The notes under the pieces were generated by a model. That model made no database searches, was not told the DNA's origin, and was given only the letters and a program-made list of their open reading frames with translations. This document shows positions 24,807 through 35,364 of a DNA stretch of 64,000 bases, one piece after another. Source of the stretch: Medicago truncatula (taxonomy: Eukaryota; Streptophyta; Magnoliopsida; Fabales; Fabaceae); contig NC_053042.1 of the NCBI RefSeq assembly GCF_003473485.1, positions 28,259,262-28,323,261 of the forward strand. The letters are read 5' to 3'. Made by a program: the position numbers and the translations under genes. Position 1 is the first letter of the stretch; the number at the start of each line of letters is the position of its first letter.

Positions 24807-25023
24807 TGTAGAAACTCAGGAAATACATAGAAACTCAGGAAAAGACATGGAGAAATATGTTTGTATATTTACTGAAAGCTCTCAATTACAATAAGATGCT
24901 CCTATATATATTGTACGATAGGAGACAAGAAATCAAGGAAAACAATTACACATAAAACTAATTGATCCTATTATAATTGAGATATTAATTACAATAATGA
25001 GAAGATCATATAATATCGTAACA
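24807..25023 (-). repeat. Copia 5' LTR
   Basis: 217 bp, partner of 19857-20073. It should contain the promoter of the element; CTATATATATTG near 24902 (plus strand) is an AT-rich TATA candidate. Confidence 0.95.
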
Positions 25024-25391
25024 AAGACCATCAAATAGTTCACTTGACCTACTAAATAAGTTAAATAGGCCTGCCTACATAAAAGTATATTTCTCTACAA
25101 GTAAATTGGAAGGGGAATGATTTTTTTTTTTTAGGGGATAATGGGATTGTTCTTATGTTTAATATATAATAATAATAATGTAAAAAATAATTTTAATATT
25201 ATGATTATAAATAGGCCGACTTATTATGCTTAACATGCTTTTTTAAAAGCCTAAGCTTGACCTATTTGATCAAATATGCTTTTTAAAAAGTTTTGGTCTA
25301 ACCTTTTTAATAAATAGGTCAGTCCAATCCAGTCCAGGCCTAAAGAGGTTAAGTCGTCCTTGTAAGATGGACTGGCCTATTTCCAACCCTA

Positions 25392-26329
25392 GGCACCACC
25401 CAAACCTATTCAATTCAATTTTGTGTTTTTTTTTTTTTTTTTTTTAAGTAGAAAGAGGTATCGACTAAAACCTTCTCAAACAAGAAATGATAAATTGAAA
25501 AACAAATGAATCATGTGCTTAAGGAAAAATAAATGAATAAAAACAAAAATAAAAAACGAGATAAACAAGTACCAAGAAAACAATTCCTCAAAAAATGAAA
25601 TGGAGACAACAACAAATAGAGAATAACAAAGAAGATCGAGTTATTTCTTGTCAAAAAAGAAGATCGAGTTATAAATACGAGTTTAGAAAGAAGATTGAGA
25701 TTAGTTAGGTGTGAAGGATGTATATATTACTAGGAAAATGATAAATAGTACGGGCTGAAGTGTGTATGAAATTTCATGGATGAGCAGATTTTAAAAATTT
25801 TCATTCCTTAAACAACTTTATATAAGCAAATTCCATCATGGTTTGATTTATGAGCACCTTTATATTAAGTCTTGTCGGTTTCATCCAAGCTAACACATGT
25901 TTCTGATTGAATTTCCAGAGCCAACTTTATAATACATGATAAAATTCATTTCTAGAATCTCCTCCAAATTTTGCCGATTTCACCGTTCGTAGGATTAATT
26001 ATGAGGAGTATCTCCAATTTTTAGAATACTTTGCAACATGTTGAAGATGATTAATTTTTAGAATACGGTTGATGTGAGTTATTCTATCTGACGTGTCATA
26101 CAATTTGATGTCGTAGAATGATCAACAACTATAAAATTATCAGAAAATCCCTTAAAAGACAATTTTCATATAAGAGAGCGGATGAAAGTGAGAACAAACT
26201 TAGCAAAACTTCTTCTGAGCATATAATTATACCAACCACAAACATGCCTTCATTGATACCAATAATAATATACAAAAACAAATTACAAGCAAGGTGAAAT
26301 TTGTGGTTTTTTATTCATTCAACATAAAT
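25392..26329. other. Intergenic
   Basis: Poly(T) near 25425-25445 and AT-rich sequence. No gene or paired element ends are recognised. The right end holds the PMEI 3' region. Confidence 0.5.
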
Positions 26330-26863
26330 TTATTGTAGATGATCTGAAGCAAACGATATAATAGCAATAATAAACCTCATCTCACTGTTGAGTGTAGAAA
26401 GGGAAGAAGTATTAACAATCTTTTCATTAACTAAGCTATGTTCGCACTCTTCAAGTGCATCACTAGCATATGCAACATCCAAGCTTATAGTTTCCGAATA
26501 CTCATCCAACGCAATTTGTAACTCATCAACCACTTTATCATAATTTAGGGCACATCCTTTGATGGTTTGAGAAGAAGGATACTTTTTCTTCATTTCTTTG
26601 ACTTGATGTTGGGCTTTTGTTGCATTCTCTATTGCCACAATCCTTAAAAATAATCTTGAAAAAGTTAGATAATCTTTGGCAGAAGTAATTTGTGGGTAGG
26701 GTTCTAAAAGTTTCAGGCAAGGTTGTTCATAGTGGGGGTCTTGTTTATTAGTTTCTTTACATACACTTTTATACAAGTTAGGGCTTGATGTTGGTGAAAT
26801 GGCGTGAGAAATAAAGATCATTGATATGGTGAGCAATAAGGATAGATATGTTGAAGGTGTCAT
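26330..26863 (-). CDS. Plant invertase/pectin methylesterase inhibitor-like protein
   Basis: A single-exon gene for a 177-residue secreted protein. PMEI-domain proteins inhibit apoplastic pectin methylesterases or invertases and so affect wall stiffness or sugar supply. Residues 1-21 form a signal peptide (hydrophobic YLSLLLTISMIFISHA). The mature part has the family's four-helix pattern and four cysteines at about 35, 49, 104 and 140, fitting the two conserved disulfides (SVCKETNKQDPHYEQPC; TIKGCALNYDKVVDEL; ALEECEHSL). Length is normal for the family. Which enzyme class it inhibits cannot be told from sequence. A TATA-like ATTTATA (plus strand) lies about 55 bases upstream. The frame is intact. 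Confidence 0.9.
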   Translation of the reverse strand: MTPSTYLSLLLTISMIFISHAISPTSSPNLYKSVCKETNKQDPHYEQPCLKLLEPYPQITSAKDYLTFSRLFLRIVAIENATKAQHQVKEMKKKYPSSQTIKGCALNYDKVVDELQIALDEYSETISLDVAYASDALEECEHSLVNEKIVNTSSLSTLNSEMRFIIAIISFASDHLQ

Positions 26864-26916
26864 TCTTTCTTTTGTTAATGATGATGATGGACGATAATGT
26901 TTCTTTATGGTTATTC

Positions 26917-26923
26917 ATTTATA
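26917..26923 (-). promoter_or_regulatory. TATA-like box of PMEI gene
   Basis: The minus strand reads TCTATAAATG here, about 55 bases before the ATG at 26863, a plausible core-promoter distance. Confidence 0.4.
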
Positions 26924-27622
26924 GACATTATAGTATCCATTCGTAATTAATATAGTATGAAAACAGTCAACTCACATCGAATTTCTTTTTTCCTCAATCA
27001 AGACTAATAATATACTGCTAATTAAAAGGAGTAATAAGCCCTTTCTCTAACACTCCCTCTTTTATTGGGTGAAATCAATGTAGGACCCACACTTTGAAAA
27101 TAGAACCCACATAAAGTGGTGGGATATACATTGATTTCATCAGATAAAAAAGTGAGTACTAAAGAAATTATTCAAAAGAGGGTGCTGCTAGCATTCCTCA
27201 TCAAACAATTACCATTTTATTTAATTCTTTCAATTTTCCCAAATGAGCGAGATGCTAATTTAATTTTTTGGAAAATGTTAACTTTTGTGTTGTGCCTTAA
27301 GACTTTGTTTGGGATTTAGAGGGAAGGGGAATGAAATGTTTTGGGGTGTGAGAAATACAGGGGAAAATTGAGAAATTTTTCATGTTTTTTGGAAGAGAAT
27401 TTTTTTAGAGAGTGATAAATTAATGTTTTTGATTAATATATTTTTAATTTTAAAAGTATTATAACAACATAGATTAAATTTGAATAAATCATATAAATCC
27501 TCTGAAACTCTCCAAAACCCTCCTCTAATACAATTTTTTAACTCCCCCAAATGAGGAGGGTTTTATATTTTGAAGAAAAATAAGCCCACCAAAACTCCTC
27601 ATCCCTTTATTAAAAAAAAAAA
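26924..27622. other. Intergenic
   Basis: AT-rich; a degenerate 'ttggggtgagaaatacaggggaaaa' type repeat is seen around 27300-27600. No gene. Confidence 0.45.
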
Positions 27623-29556
27623 GGCTTAAATATGTAAAAGGTCCCTGTAAGTTCGCGTGTTTTTTGTTTTCGTCACTGTATCTTTTTTTGTTCTAAAACA
27701 AACCCTGTAAATTGTTAACTTTTTGGTTTTAGTCCCTAACGTTAACTTTTGTTAAAAAAAACGTTGATGTGTCTAATGGTGGCTGGCGTGGCATTGTTTG
27801 ACGTGGCAAAACAGGCTTATGTGTCCTTCTAGGAAAGATTACAGGGACCAAAATCAAAAACGAAAAATTACATAGGGACGAAATTAAAAATCACTAAATT
27901 GCAAAGTTTAAAATTAAAAATCCTTGATGTTTCCATCTTCTTCCTCTCTCATCCATATTATTCTTTTTCTGCTTAGATTCTCTTCACTGTGAAATTGTAA
28001 AGATACCATTTGTAGCTTCTCCTGACTTTGTATCGTGATTTCTCCATTCACCAAACATATACTTCATCATTTTGAGGCCAAAATCTGTCTCATTTTTTGT
28101 CCTATGTCACATGAGTAAGTACATGTTTATGGGAGAAAAAGGTGATAAGTTAGCTTAGAATTTTCATTTTATTCTCCGTTAGCAGTTCAAAATTTCAAAC
28201 AGTCTTTAAGAAATATGTTTCTCTCAATAAAAGGAACAAACACAAATTGCCAGCCACATCAAATAACCAAATGTTGTTGTGGGAACCCAGTTCCAACCTC
28301 TGTATAGTGAACTTTGTCGGATAATAAAAATTTAGTACCTAACAACATAAATCAACACAGGTTATTGGTTTTTGTGTACTGATTTGTTTATCAATAAGTA
28401 GTTTTATGAAGGATAAGGTAGTTATGTTCATATATAGTGTAGCATCATTTTATAAATCCAATGGAGGTCTTTATATACATTAGGTCAATTCTGGAACTAG
28501 TAAATCTTAATATGTTTTTTTCGTCCTTTTTTAAGTTAACTTCACTTAAAATTAACAAGAACTCAACAATTTAATTTTGCCATGTGATGGAATTTAAAAA
28601 AAAAAAAATGAATATTTGATGGTGTAATATAATATGTGTTTCTTAGAAGTTCATTGAGTTATGTAGTTGTACAAATTAGAGTCTAATCTTGACTTATGAA
28701 ATTGCAGTTATTTGTATATAAAATAATTGAAGACCTTCAAACCATAGTTATTTACAAATTTAATTTTCCTTCTGGAGAAATCAATTAGCAAGAGATTGTA
28801 GACTTGAGCAAAATATATAGTATGATTTTATAGTATATGGAATTGCTTCATCTTGTAAGAGAGCCAAAGTTTACTGGTGTGTGGAAGTAGATTAATGATT
28901 CTAATCTCAGATGCATCATGCAACTGGTTTGTTTTAATCTTATGATGGTTTAAGTTATGTTTTCTTGCCATTAACCTTTGATGTTTTCTATTCTCTTATT
29001 CTTCCTCTGCATAGTGTTTGAAAACCTAGCTAGTTTTCAAGACACAAAATTTGATTTTGGTATTCAAGTTATTTTTTGGTGAGAGTAGCACTGTTGGAAG
29101 TGTCACTTTAGTTCCAATGTTGTACTATTGTTGTCCGCAAATGAAACAAAATGAGTTACGACAATGGAATGCAAGGAAATAATGTTACAAGTTCATGCAA
29201 GAAGAATATGGAAGAGAGAGGAAGAAGACACAAAGAGAGGAAGAAGATGGAAACAAGGCTTTTAATTTCAATTTTTGTAACTTAGTGATTTTGAATTTCG
29301 TCCCTCTGTAATTTTTCGTTTTTGATTTTGGTCCTTGTAATCTTGCCTGGAAGGACAAATAAGCTTGTTTTGCCACGTCAAACAACGCCACGTCAGTCAC
29401 CGTTAGACACATCAACGTTTTTGTAACAGATGCTGACGGGTGGGACGAAAATCAAAACGTTTGTAACTTACAGGGTTTGTTTTAGAACAAAAAAAAGATA
29501 CAGGGACGAAAACCAAAAACACGCGAATTTACAGGGACGATTTACATATTTTAGCC
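27623..29556. mobile_element. Mutator-like element with about 330-bp TIRs
   Basis: The ends are GGCTTAAATATGTAAAAGG and, on minus, GGCTAAAATATGTAAATCG. Inverted arms run to about 27950 on the left and back to about 29210 on the right, sharing phrases such as TTCGCGTG, GTTTGACGTGGC and CTTCTTCCTCTCTC. Both flanks are long A runs, consistent with a 9-bp A-tract target but not provable. The central 1.25 kb has no recognised coding sequence. Non-autonomous, and related in terminal sequence to the outer element at 13074-17977. Confidence 0.8.
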
Positions 29557-30362
29557 AAAAAAAAAAAACACTCCTCATCCCAATGTGCTCTATTTCTTCC
29601 ACTTACTCCGTAATTTTTTTCCAAACTCTCTCCTCCCTTCCCCTCCGAACTCGCAAACAAAGGCTAATGACGGAAGATAAGAATCTAAATATAGAATTAA
29701 AAAATAAATATTGTATTAAAAAAATAAGTTTTTAAACTTTTAAGATTATGAATGCACAATTTTCAAAATTAAATTTTTACATTTAGTTTCTTATCGTGTG
29801 CCCTTATGGTACAAGTTAGCGAGACGTTTTCAATTATGTTTTAACTACTTTGTATTCGTTGATTATGAATGAAATGAATTAATTTGCCTTTGCTCAAAAA
29901 AGAATTTGTTAATGTCCTCCATCAAAAGACAAATCATTCAAGAGAATTTAAGTTTGATTTTTATGTCGAATAACTTTTGGTCAAACTATCCTTTAACAAA
30001 ATAGGTATTGGTCAGACAATATTTTTTTTGGTTAGGTTGGTGAATTATATTTATCTTACGGTCAAACTCCGCATCAATAGTGATCTCCTAAGAACCGAAA
30101 GGTTAACAATAAAACAATATTATTTTGTAATATTTAAATTCTACTTGATTTTTTGTAAAAAAAATCTACTTGATTTTTTTCTCAAAAAAAAATTACAATT
30201 TGATTTTCGTTAAAACTATTTATTTGTTTATTCATTCTCTTTTGTTTTTTTCTTAAAGGAGTTATTTTTCTTAAGCCATTTTGAAAGGATTTTTTATTCG
30301 TTCTCTGTTTTCTTCGTACACTGTCCCTAACATTTGTGTATGTCAAATGCAGAAAACAAAAC
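29557..30362. other. Upstream region of the PPR gene
   Basis: AT-rich, no gene. It should contain the PPR promoter; no clear TATA box was picked. Confidence 0.4.
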
Positions 30363-33300
30363 ATGAGAGCATTATTAAAAATCAAACTCCGATCCTATGA
30401 TTCATCTTTCCTTTCACATTCTCATCATGTTTTTCATCTTTCTACATTCTCAAATTCATCAAAACTTTCACATTCTCACAAAACAACAGATCAACTTTCC
30501 AATTCAGACGTTGAACCCTCACGTGCACTTTTCAACGAGATTACTGAGATTTTAGGTTCCGATACTGTAATCCATGATAATTCCCCATCTGGGTTTTTGT
30601 TTCCACTCGAAATTCGTGATACCCAGTTGGGTTTTAAGGAGAAACATGATTGCACTGAACCTGTTTGTGAAAATGCTGCAGAGAGTGTGGTACTTGATAA
30701 AGACGAAAACTTTACCGTTTTGGAAGATAACCAGTTGGTTAAATTGGGAGAAGAAGATATGTGTCGAATGGTGGGTGAGATTATGGAAATAATCCGAGGT
30801 GAAAATGGTTCGGTTTCTATGGAAGAGCGATTAGAAAAGATGGGTTATTGTGAATTGAATGTTGAGGTTTTCGATAGAGTTTTGAAAAGGTGTTTTAAAA
30901 TGCCGCATTTGGGTTTGAGGGTTTTTAACTGGTTGAAGCTTAAAGGTGGTTTTCGTCATACGACACAGACTTATAATACCATGTTGTGTCTTGTCGGAGA
31001 AGGTAAGGAGTTTGGGTTGGTGAAGAAGTTGGTGGATGAAATGGATGAATGTAGAGTTCAAAAGGATGTTAATACATGGACCATTCTTGTGTCTCTTTAT
31101 GGGAAGGCGAAGAAAATCAGTGAAGCTTTGTTGGCTTTTGAAAATATGCAAAAGTGTGGCTGCGAACCTGATGTGGTTTCATATAGAACGATCATTCGTT
31201 TGCTTTGTAGTTCAGGTAAGGGTGATATTGCTATGGAGTTCTATAAGGACATGGTCAAGAAGGATATTGTACTTGATGATGTAAGGTTGTATAAGATGCT
31301 TATGAACTGTATGGCAGAATCAGGAGATGTTGCAGCTGTTAATTTGCTTGGAAATGACATGACTCGGTTGTGTCTGATGCCGGAAAACAGTGTTTTTGGG
31401 TGTATGCTTAAGAGCTTTTGTATTTCTGGAAGGATTAAAGAAGCTTTGGAATTGATTCGTGACCTCAAATATAAAGATGCAGTTCTTGAACCTGAATATT
31501 TTGAGACCTTAGTGAGAGGGCTGTGTAAGGCAGGAAGGATTTCAGACGCTTTAGAGATTGTTGAAATTATGAAGAGAAGGGACATTGTTGTGTGGAACGT
31601 TCAAGGGATTATCATAAATGGCTATTTACGGAGAAACGATTTTTGCATGGCACTTGATGTGTTTCAAAGCATGAAAGAATCTGGTTATGTGCCTACAGTT
31701 TCCTCATATACAGAACTGATACAGCATCTCTTTAAGTTGAGTAGGTATGAAGAAGCTTGCATGATGTATGATGAGATGCTGGGAAAAGGAATTAAACCAG
31801 ATATCGTGGCCATGACAGCCATGGTTGCAGGCCATGTTTCACAAAATCGTATATCCGAAGCATGGAAAATTTTCAAGAGTATGGAAAGCCAAGGTATCAA
31901 GGCTACAGGGAAATCATATTCGGTATTTATTAAGGAGCTTTGCAAGGCTTCAAGGACTGATGACATTGTCAAAGTATTGTATGAAATGCGGTCTTCAAAG
32001 ATTGTATTCAAAGATGAAGTATTCCGTTGGGTTATAACTTACATGGAAACCAAGGGGGAGTTTGCTTTAAAAGAGAAAGTGCAGAAGATGCATGCAACAA
32101 CTATACTCCATCCTGAAAATTTTGAGGAGTCTGAAAATCGAGTGTCATTCAAAAATGAGGTGGAAGAAGATAGAGTTGACCAACCAAAATCAGAAAAGGT
32201 AGACTGCTCATTACTATATCCAATTCTCAAGACTTACAGTGAACAAGATGTTCGCGATGTCTGTAGGATTCTTTCATCCTCTCTAGATTGGTCTTCAATC
32301 CAAGAAAAGTTAGAGATAAGTAACATCGAGTTCACCCCGGAATTTGTTATGGAGATAATGCAAAGCTGCAGTATGCATGGCTGCACAGTGCTAAATTTCT
32401 TTTCCTGGGTGGGAAAGAGACCTGGTTACAGACACACCACAGAATCATACAACATTGCAATCAAAATTGCAGGGCGCGGGAAAGATTTCAAGCACATGCG
32501 CAGCCTGTTATATGAAATGAGAAGAAACAATTATCTAATAACATCAGAAACATGGACGATCATGATAATGATTTACGGCCGAACAGGTTTGACAGAGATG
32601 GCCATGAATTGTTTCAAAGAGATGAAAGATGGTGGTTATAGCCCAAGTAGGAGTACATACAAGTATCTGATAATCGCCTTATGTGGGAGGAAAGGAAGGA
32701 AAATTGATGATGCTCTCAAAATATACGGTGAGATGGTTAATTCCGGACATGTCCCAGACAAAGAATTGATTGAAACCTACCTTGGTTGCTTATGTGAAAT
32801 GGGTAGGATCTTAGACGCTAGGAAATGCATAGATTCACTTCAAAGATTTGGCTACACAGTTCCTCTTTGTTACTCCTTGTTTATAAGAGCTCTTTGTAGA
32901 GCTGGAAAAGTTGAAGAAGCATTGAAACTAGTTGAAGAAGTTGGTGCAGAGAAAATTAATGTTGAAAAGCTAACTTATGGAAGTATTGTACATGGTTTAT
33001 TACAAAAGGGTAAACTAGAAGAAGCATTAACCAAGGTGAGTAGAATGAAACAAGAGGGAATAACACCTACAATACATGTTTACACATCTTTAATAGTTCA
33101 TTTCTTTAAACAGAAACATGTAGAAAAAGCTATTCAGATATACGCGGAAATGCTAGAATCGGGTTATGAACCAAATGTTGTTACATATTCTGCACTTATA
33201 CGTGGGTACATGAACGTGGGGAGGTATAATGATGCATGGAATGTGTTCTACCGTATGAAATTCAAAGGACCATTTCCTGATTTTAAAACATATTCTATGT

Positions 33301-33503
33301 TCCTTTCTTGTCTATGCAAAGCAGGGAGATCTGAAGAAGCAATGAGACTTATTTCTGAAATGTTGGAGAGTGGGATTGTTCCTAGTACTATTAACTTTAG
33401 AACAGTTTTTTATGGGTTGAATAGAGAAGGGAAACAAGGTTTAGCACGTGTTGTGTTGCAACAAAAATCAGAACTGATTAGAAAGCGCAAGCTCATAACT
33501 TGA
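30363..33503 (+). CDS. P-class pentatricopeptide repeat protein, mitochondrial
   Basis: A single-exon gene for a 1046-residue protein. PPR arrays bind organelle RNA, each 35-residue helical hairpin reading about one base; P-class proteins act in stability, splicing or translation. The ATG at 30363 is used (MRALLKIKLRSYDSSFLSHS); the open frame extends nine codons upstream but without an ATG. The Arg/Ser-rich, acid-poor start fits a mitochondrial presequence. Clear repeats include TYNTMLCLVGEGKEFGLVKK, TWTILVSLYGKAKKISEALL, SYTELIQHLFKLSRYEEACM, VYTSLIVHFFKQKHVEKAIQ and TYSALIRGYMNVGRYNDAWN. No E or DYW tail. The protein consists of two similar halves. Size and plan match Arabidopsis At5g06400, from memory. 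Intact. Confidence 0.95.
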   Translation: MRALLKIKLRSYDSSFLSHSHHVFHLSTFSNSSKLSHSHKTTDQLSNSDVEPSRALFNEITEILGSDTVIHDNSPSGFLFPLEIRDTQLGFKEKHDCTEPVCENAAESVVLDKDENFTVLEDNQLVKLGEEDMCRMVGEIMEIIRGENGSVSMEERLEKMGYCELNVEVFDRVLKRCFKMPHLGLRVFNWLKLKGGFRHTTQTYNTMLCLVGEGKEFGLVKKLVDEMDECRVQKDVNTWTILVSLYGKAKKISEALLAFENMQKCGCEPDVVSYRTIIRLLCSSGKGDIAMEFYKDMVKKDIVLDDVRLYKMLMNCMAESGDVAAVNLLGNDMTRLCLMPENSVFGCMLKSFCISGRIKEALELIRDLKYKDAVLEPEYFETLVRGLCKAGRISDALEIVEIMKRRDIVVWNVQGIIINGYLRRNDFCMALDVFQSMKESGYVPTVSSYTELIQHLFKLSRYEEACMMYDEMLGKGIKPDIVAMTAMVAGHVSQNRISEAWKIFKSMESQGIKATGKSYSVFIKELCKASRTDDIVKVLYEMRSSKIVFKDEVFRWVITYMETKGEFALKEKVQKMHATTILHPENFEESENRVSFKNEVEEDRVDQPKSEKVDCSLLYPILKTYSEQDVRDVCRILSSSLDWSSIQEKLEISNIEFTPEFVMEIMQSCSMHGCTVLNFFSWVGKRPGYRHTTESYNIAIKIAGRGKDFKHMRSLLYEMRRNNYLITSETWTIMIMIYGRTGLTEMAMNCFKEMKDGGYSPSRSTYKYLIIALCGRKGRKIDDALKIYGEMVNSGHVPDKELIETYLGCLCEMGRILDARKCIDSLQRFGYTVPLCYSLFIRALCRAGKVEEALKLVEEVGAEKINVEKLTYGSIVHGLLQKGKLEEALTKVSRMKQEGITPTIHVYTSLIVHFFKQKHVEKAIQIYAEMLESGYEPNVVTYSALIRGYMNVGRYNDAWNVFYRMKFKGPFPDFKTYSMFLSCLCKAGRSEEAMRLISEMLESGIVPSTINFRTVFYGLNREGKQGLARVVLQQKSELIRKRKLIT

Positions 33504-34456
33504 TTTATTTTCAAGGCATTTGGAAGTTGTTGGATTTATGTTATTTTAGTTTCTTATTATGGTTTTGAGTACCAACAATGGTGGCTGGGAGAGTCCAATT
33601 TTAGAGGGGCGTTAATTTTATTTTTAGTATTTGTATTGTAAATACTAAAATTAAAATTGAAGATAGAAGGAATTACATTCTATAATAAAAATTTAAAATT
33701 ATGTAACAAATATCTTGAAATTCCTCTAAAACATCATAGTTCTTCTGTCCTTAATGATAAAATCAATTGTTATAATGAGTAATATTTGTTAAGGTCAACT
33801 TGATATGAAGTAGTGGGATAGCATCTTGCAATTATTATTGGAATTAGTAATGTTTTGTGTGGGAGATTTCAAATTGTGAGCCTTTCAAGTTTAAACTGTG
33901 ATGATGTATTTGTTAAACTATGATAGTGTGGAGGGAGTAATGGTGGATGTTGCTCAATGATGGCAGTTGTTAAGAATTTCTCATGGTATAGGTGGCCGAA
34001 AGAGTGCTTAATGTTGATGGCAGTGGTGTTATATTTTAAAATAACTGCTAAGAGGTTAAAAAACACTGAACCCAAACAATGAACTGTAACTGTATAGTAG
34101 CTTATAAATATCAAATTGCATACAGCCTACCTAAGGCAACACAATTATTGGGCACTGCTATATATCGCAAGAAATGGAATCGGGAAAAATCACGAGAATG
34201 CGTGTCCTTATTTCAGAATTGCACTTATAATACCTGAGACAACTTTCAATAGTCATAAAATGGGATAGTTTCGGGATGATTTCGTGAAGCTTATTGTCGC
34301 TGAATCTAGCATTATCCTCTCTTATTTGATAAAAATGAAATTTAATTATTCTATTGTTTCAGAAAACATCAAATAGTATAAGCAGGTATGAATGTTTTGA
34401 TATCCACGCTGCAAAACACATAGGATCAAGTGTTTCAAATTCCCTAGGTGAGGAAA

Positions 34457-34498
<42 letters not shown>

Positions 34499-34661
34499 CT
34501 TTATTGAATACATGAGTGTTGCTTTGCTGCATGCAGCGGACCTGAATGAGTGCTCATGCTAGGGATGTAGCTCATGGTGTGTGAAAACATGTAAACTTCG
34601 ACACAGACACGTGCATAGCAAAGCAATAACGTCCATTGATACAAATGATGTAATCAAATGG
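33504..34661. other. Intergenic between convergent genes
   Basis: This holds the 3' regions of the PPR gene (plus) and possibly of HSCB (minus). A microsatellite lies at 34469-34497. No gene is recognised. Confidence 0.5.
34469..34497. repeat. (AT)n microsatellite
   Basis: An ACATACATAC lead-in is followed by about 14 AT repeats. Confidence 0.9.
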
Positions 34662-35056
34662 TTATTTACTCAAAGGCCACTTCATTGGACTCAATGGATC
34701 AAATTCTTCGTAGTTCATACTCAGCACTGATCTACCATTTGCCCCCGAAGGCATAGCTCCATGTTGGAAACCTACACCAACATATTATCAATAATAATAC
34801 GAAAATAAAGGAATTTGAGGCACAGTTACAAGCAGGGACAGATTAAGATAAACGATTCGAAAAATTTCAAAAATAGTAGTAAACTAGAGAAACAATATAT
34901 AAGTAGAAGCATCAGTGGTTGAAAGAGATGTACATTTTATTCTGAAAGCCTTGATTCTAAAAGCCAGAACAAGCACAACAGTAACAATATCCTGAGAAAT
35001 GATGATTAACAATAATGTCAGAAGAGGTACAGCAATGAATAAATCCTCAAATATAT
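34662..35056 (-). other. Exon-like stretches downstream of HSCB, unrecognised
   Basis: Two minus-strand pieces look exonic. The stretch from 35056 downward follows an acceptor (GGTGCTAG) and keeps a frame encoding a hydrophobic run (FIAVPLLTLLLIIIS), a possible membrane helix. The stretch 34771-34662 follows an acceptor (TTGGTGTAG) and encodes GFQHGAMPSGANGRSVLSMN ending PMKWPLSK and TAA. HSCB's stop codon is followed within five bases by a donor-like GTAATG (35359-35354), so these may be 3'-UTR exons or alternative 3' exons of HSCB, or the relic of another gene. Confidence 0.35.
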
Positions 35057-35364
35057 CTAGCACCAAAAAGCAAAAGACAGTTCACAAGGTTATTGAACCA
35101 AACATTTATCCCACACTTTTTATAAAGATATTATTGTACAATTGCACATCCCACATTTAATATTTACCAATCACATAAAATATGTTGGTATGAGATAAAA
35201 ATAGCTACCATCCCATTATCATCATTTGTTTCTAAATTCTAATGTCTAAGCAAGCATGTAGAACATTTCACCTTAAGCTTCAATTCTTTTCAAATTTCTT
35301 ATTTTCGATTCTACAAAGTATGGTGTAAGGAATGCGCCAAAAGAAAATTATTACATTACCTGTA

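Larger units (their letters stand above)
19857..25023 (-). mobile_element. Ty1/Copia retrotransposon with inverted pol segment
   Basis: A 5167-bp element in minus orientation with 217-bp LTRs (19857-20073 as 3' LTR, 24807-25023 as 5' LTR) that differ at three positions. The 5-bp target duplication AAGAC is perfect (19852-19856, 25024-25028). The primer binding site at 24794-24806 reads TGGTATCAAGAGC on the minus strand, a near match to initiator-Met tRNA, and the polypurine tract complements TCCCCCCT at 20074. Expected order on minus is gag, protease, integrase, RT, RNase H. Here the protease-integrase part (21481-23503) lies on plus, with 98-bp and 146-bp border segments present twice in opposite orientation. 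A TGA also interrupts gag, so the copy cannot encode its own mobility. Confidence 0.95.
19688..25391. mobile_element. hAT-like non-autonomous element, split by Copia
   Basis: Terminal inverted repeats TAGGGGTGGAAATAGG (left) and TAGGGTTGGAAATAGG (right, minus strand) differ at one base of 16. Internal sequence outside the Copia insertion consists of degenerate 'aggtcaggtcagg' and 'taggcctgcct' phrases with no coding frame, typical of hAT-like miniature families. Without the Copia the element is about 0.5 kb. Flanking 8-bp duplications are not convincing (GGACCAGC against GGCACCAC), so superfamily assignment rests on the termini. Confidence 0.6.

Noticed and set aside
26538-26720. Alternative minus-strand frame in the PMEI gene
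   Set aside because: It is out of frame with an intact PMEI coding sequence with signal peptide and four cysteines.
30336-30362. Upstream start for the PPR gene at 30336
   Set aside because: The codon is GTG, not ATG. The first ATG in frame is at 30363 and gives a good mitochondrial presequence.
31036-32230. Several 60-110 codon frames on both strands
   Set aside because: All are shadows within the PPR coding sequence.
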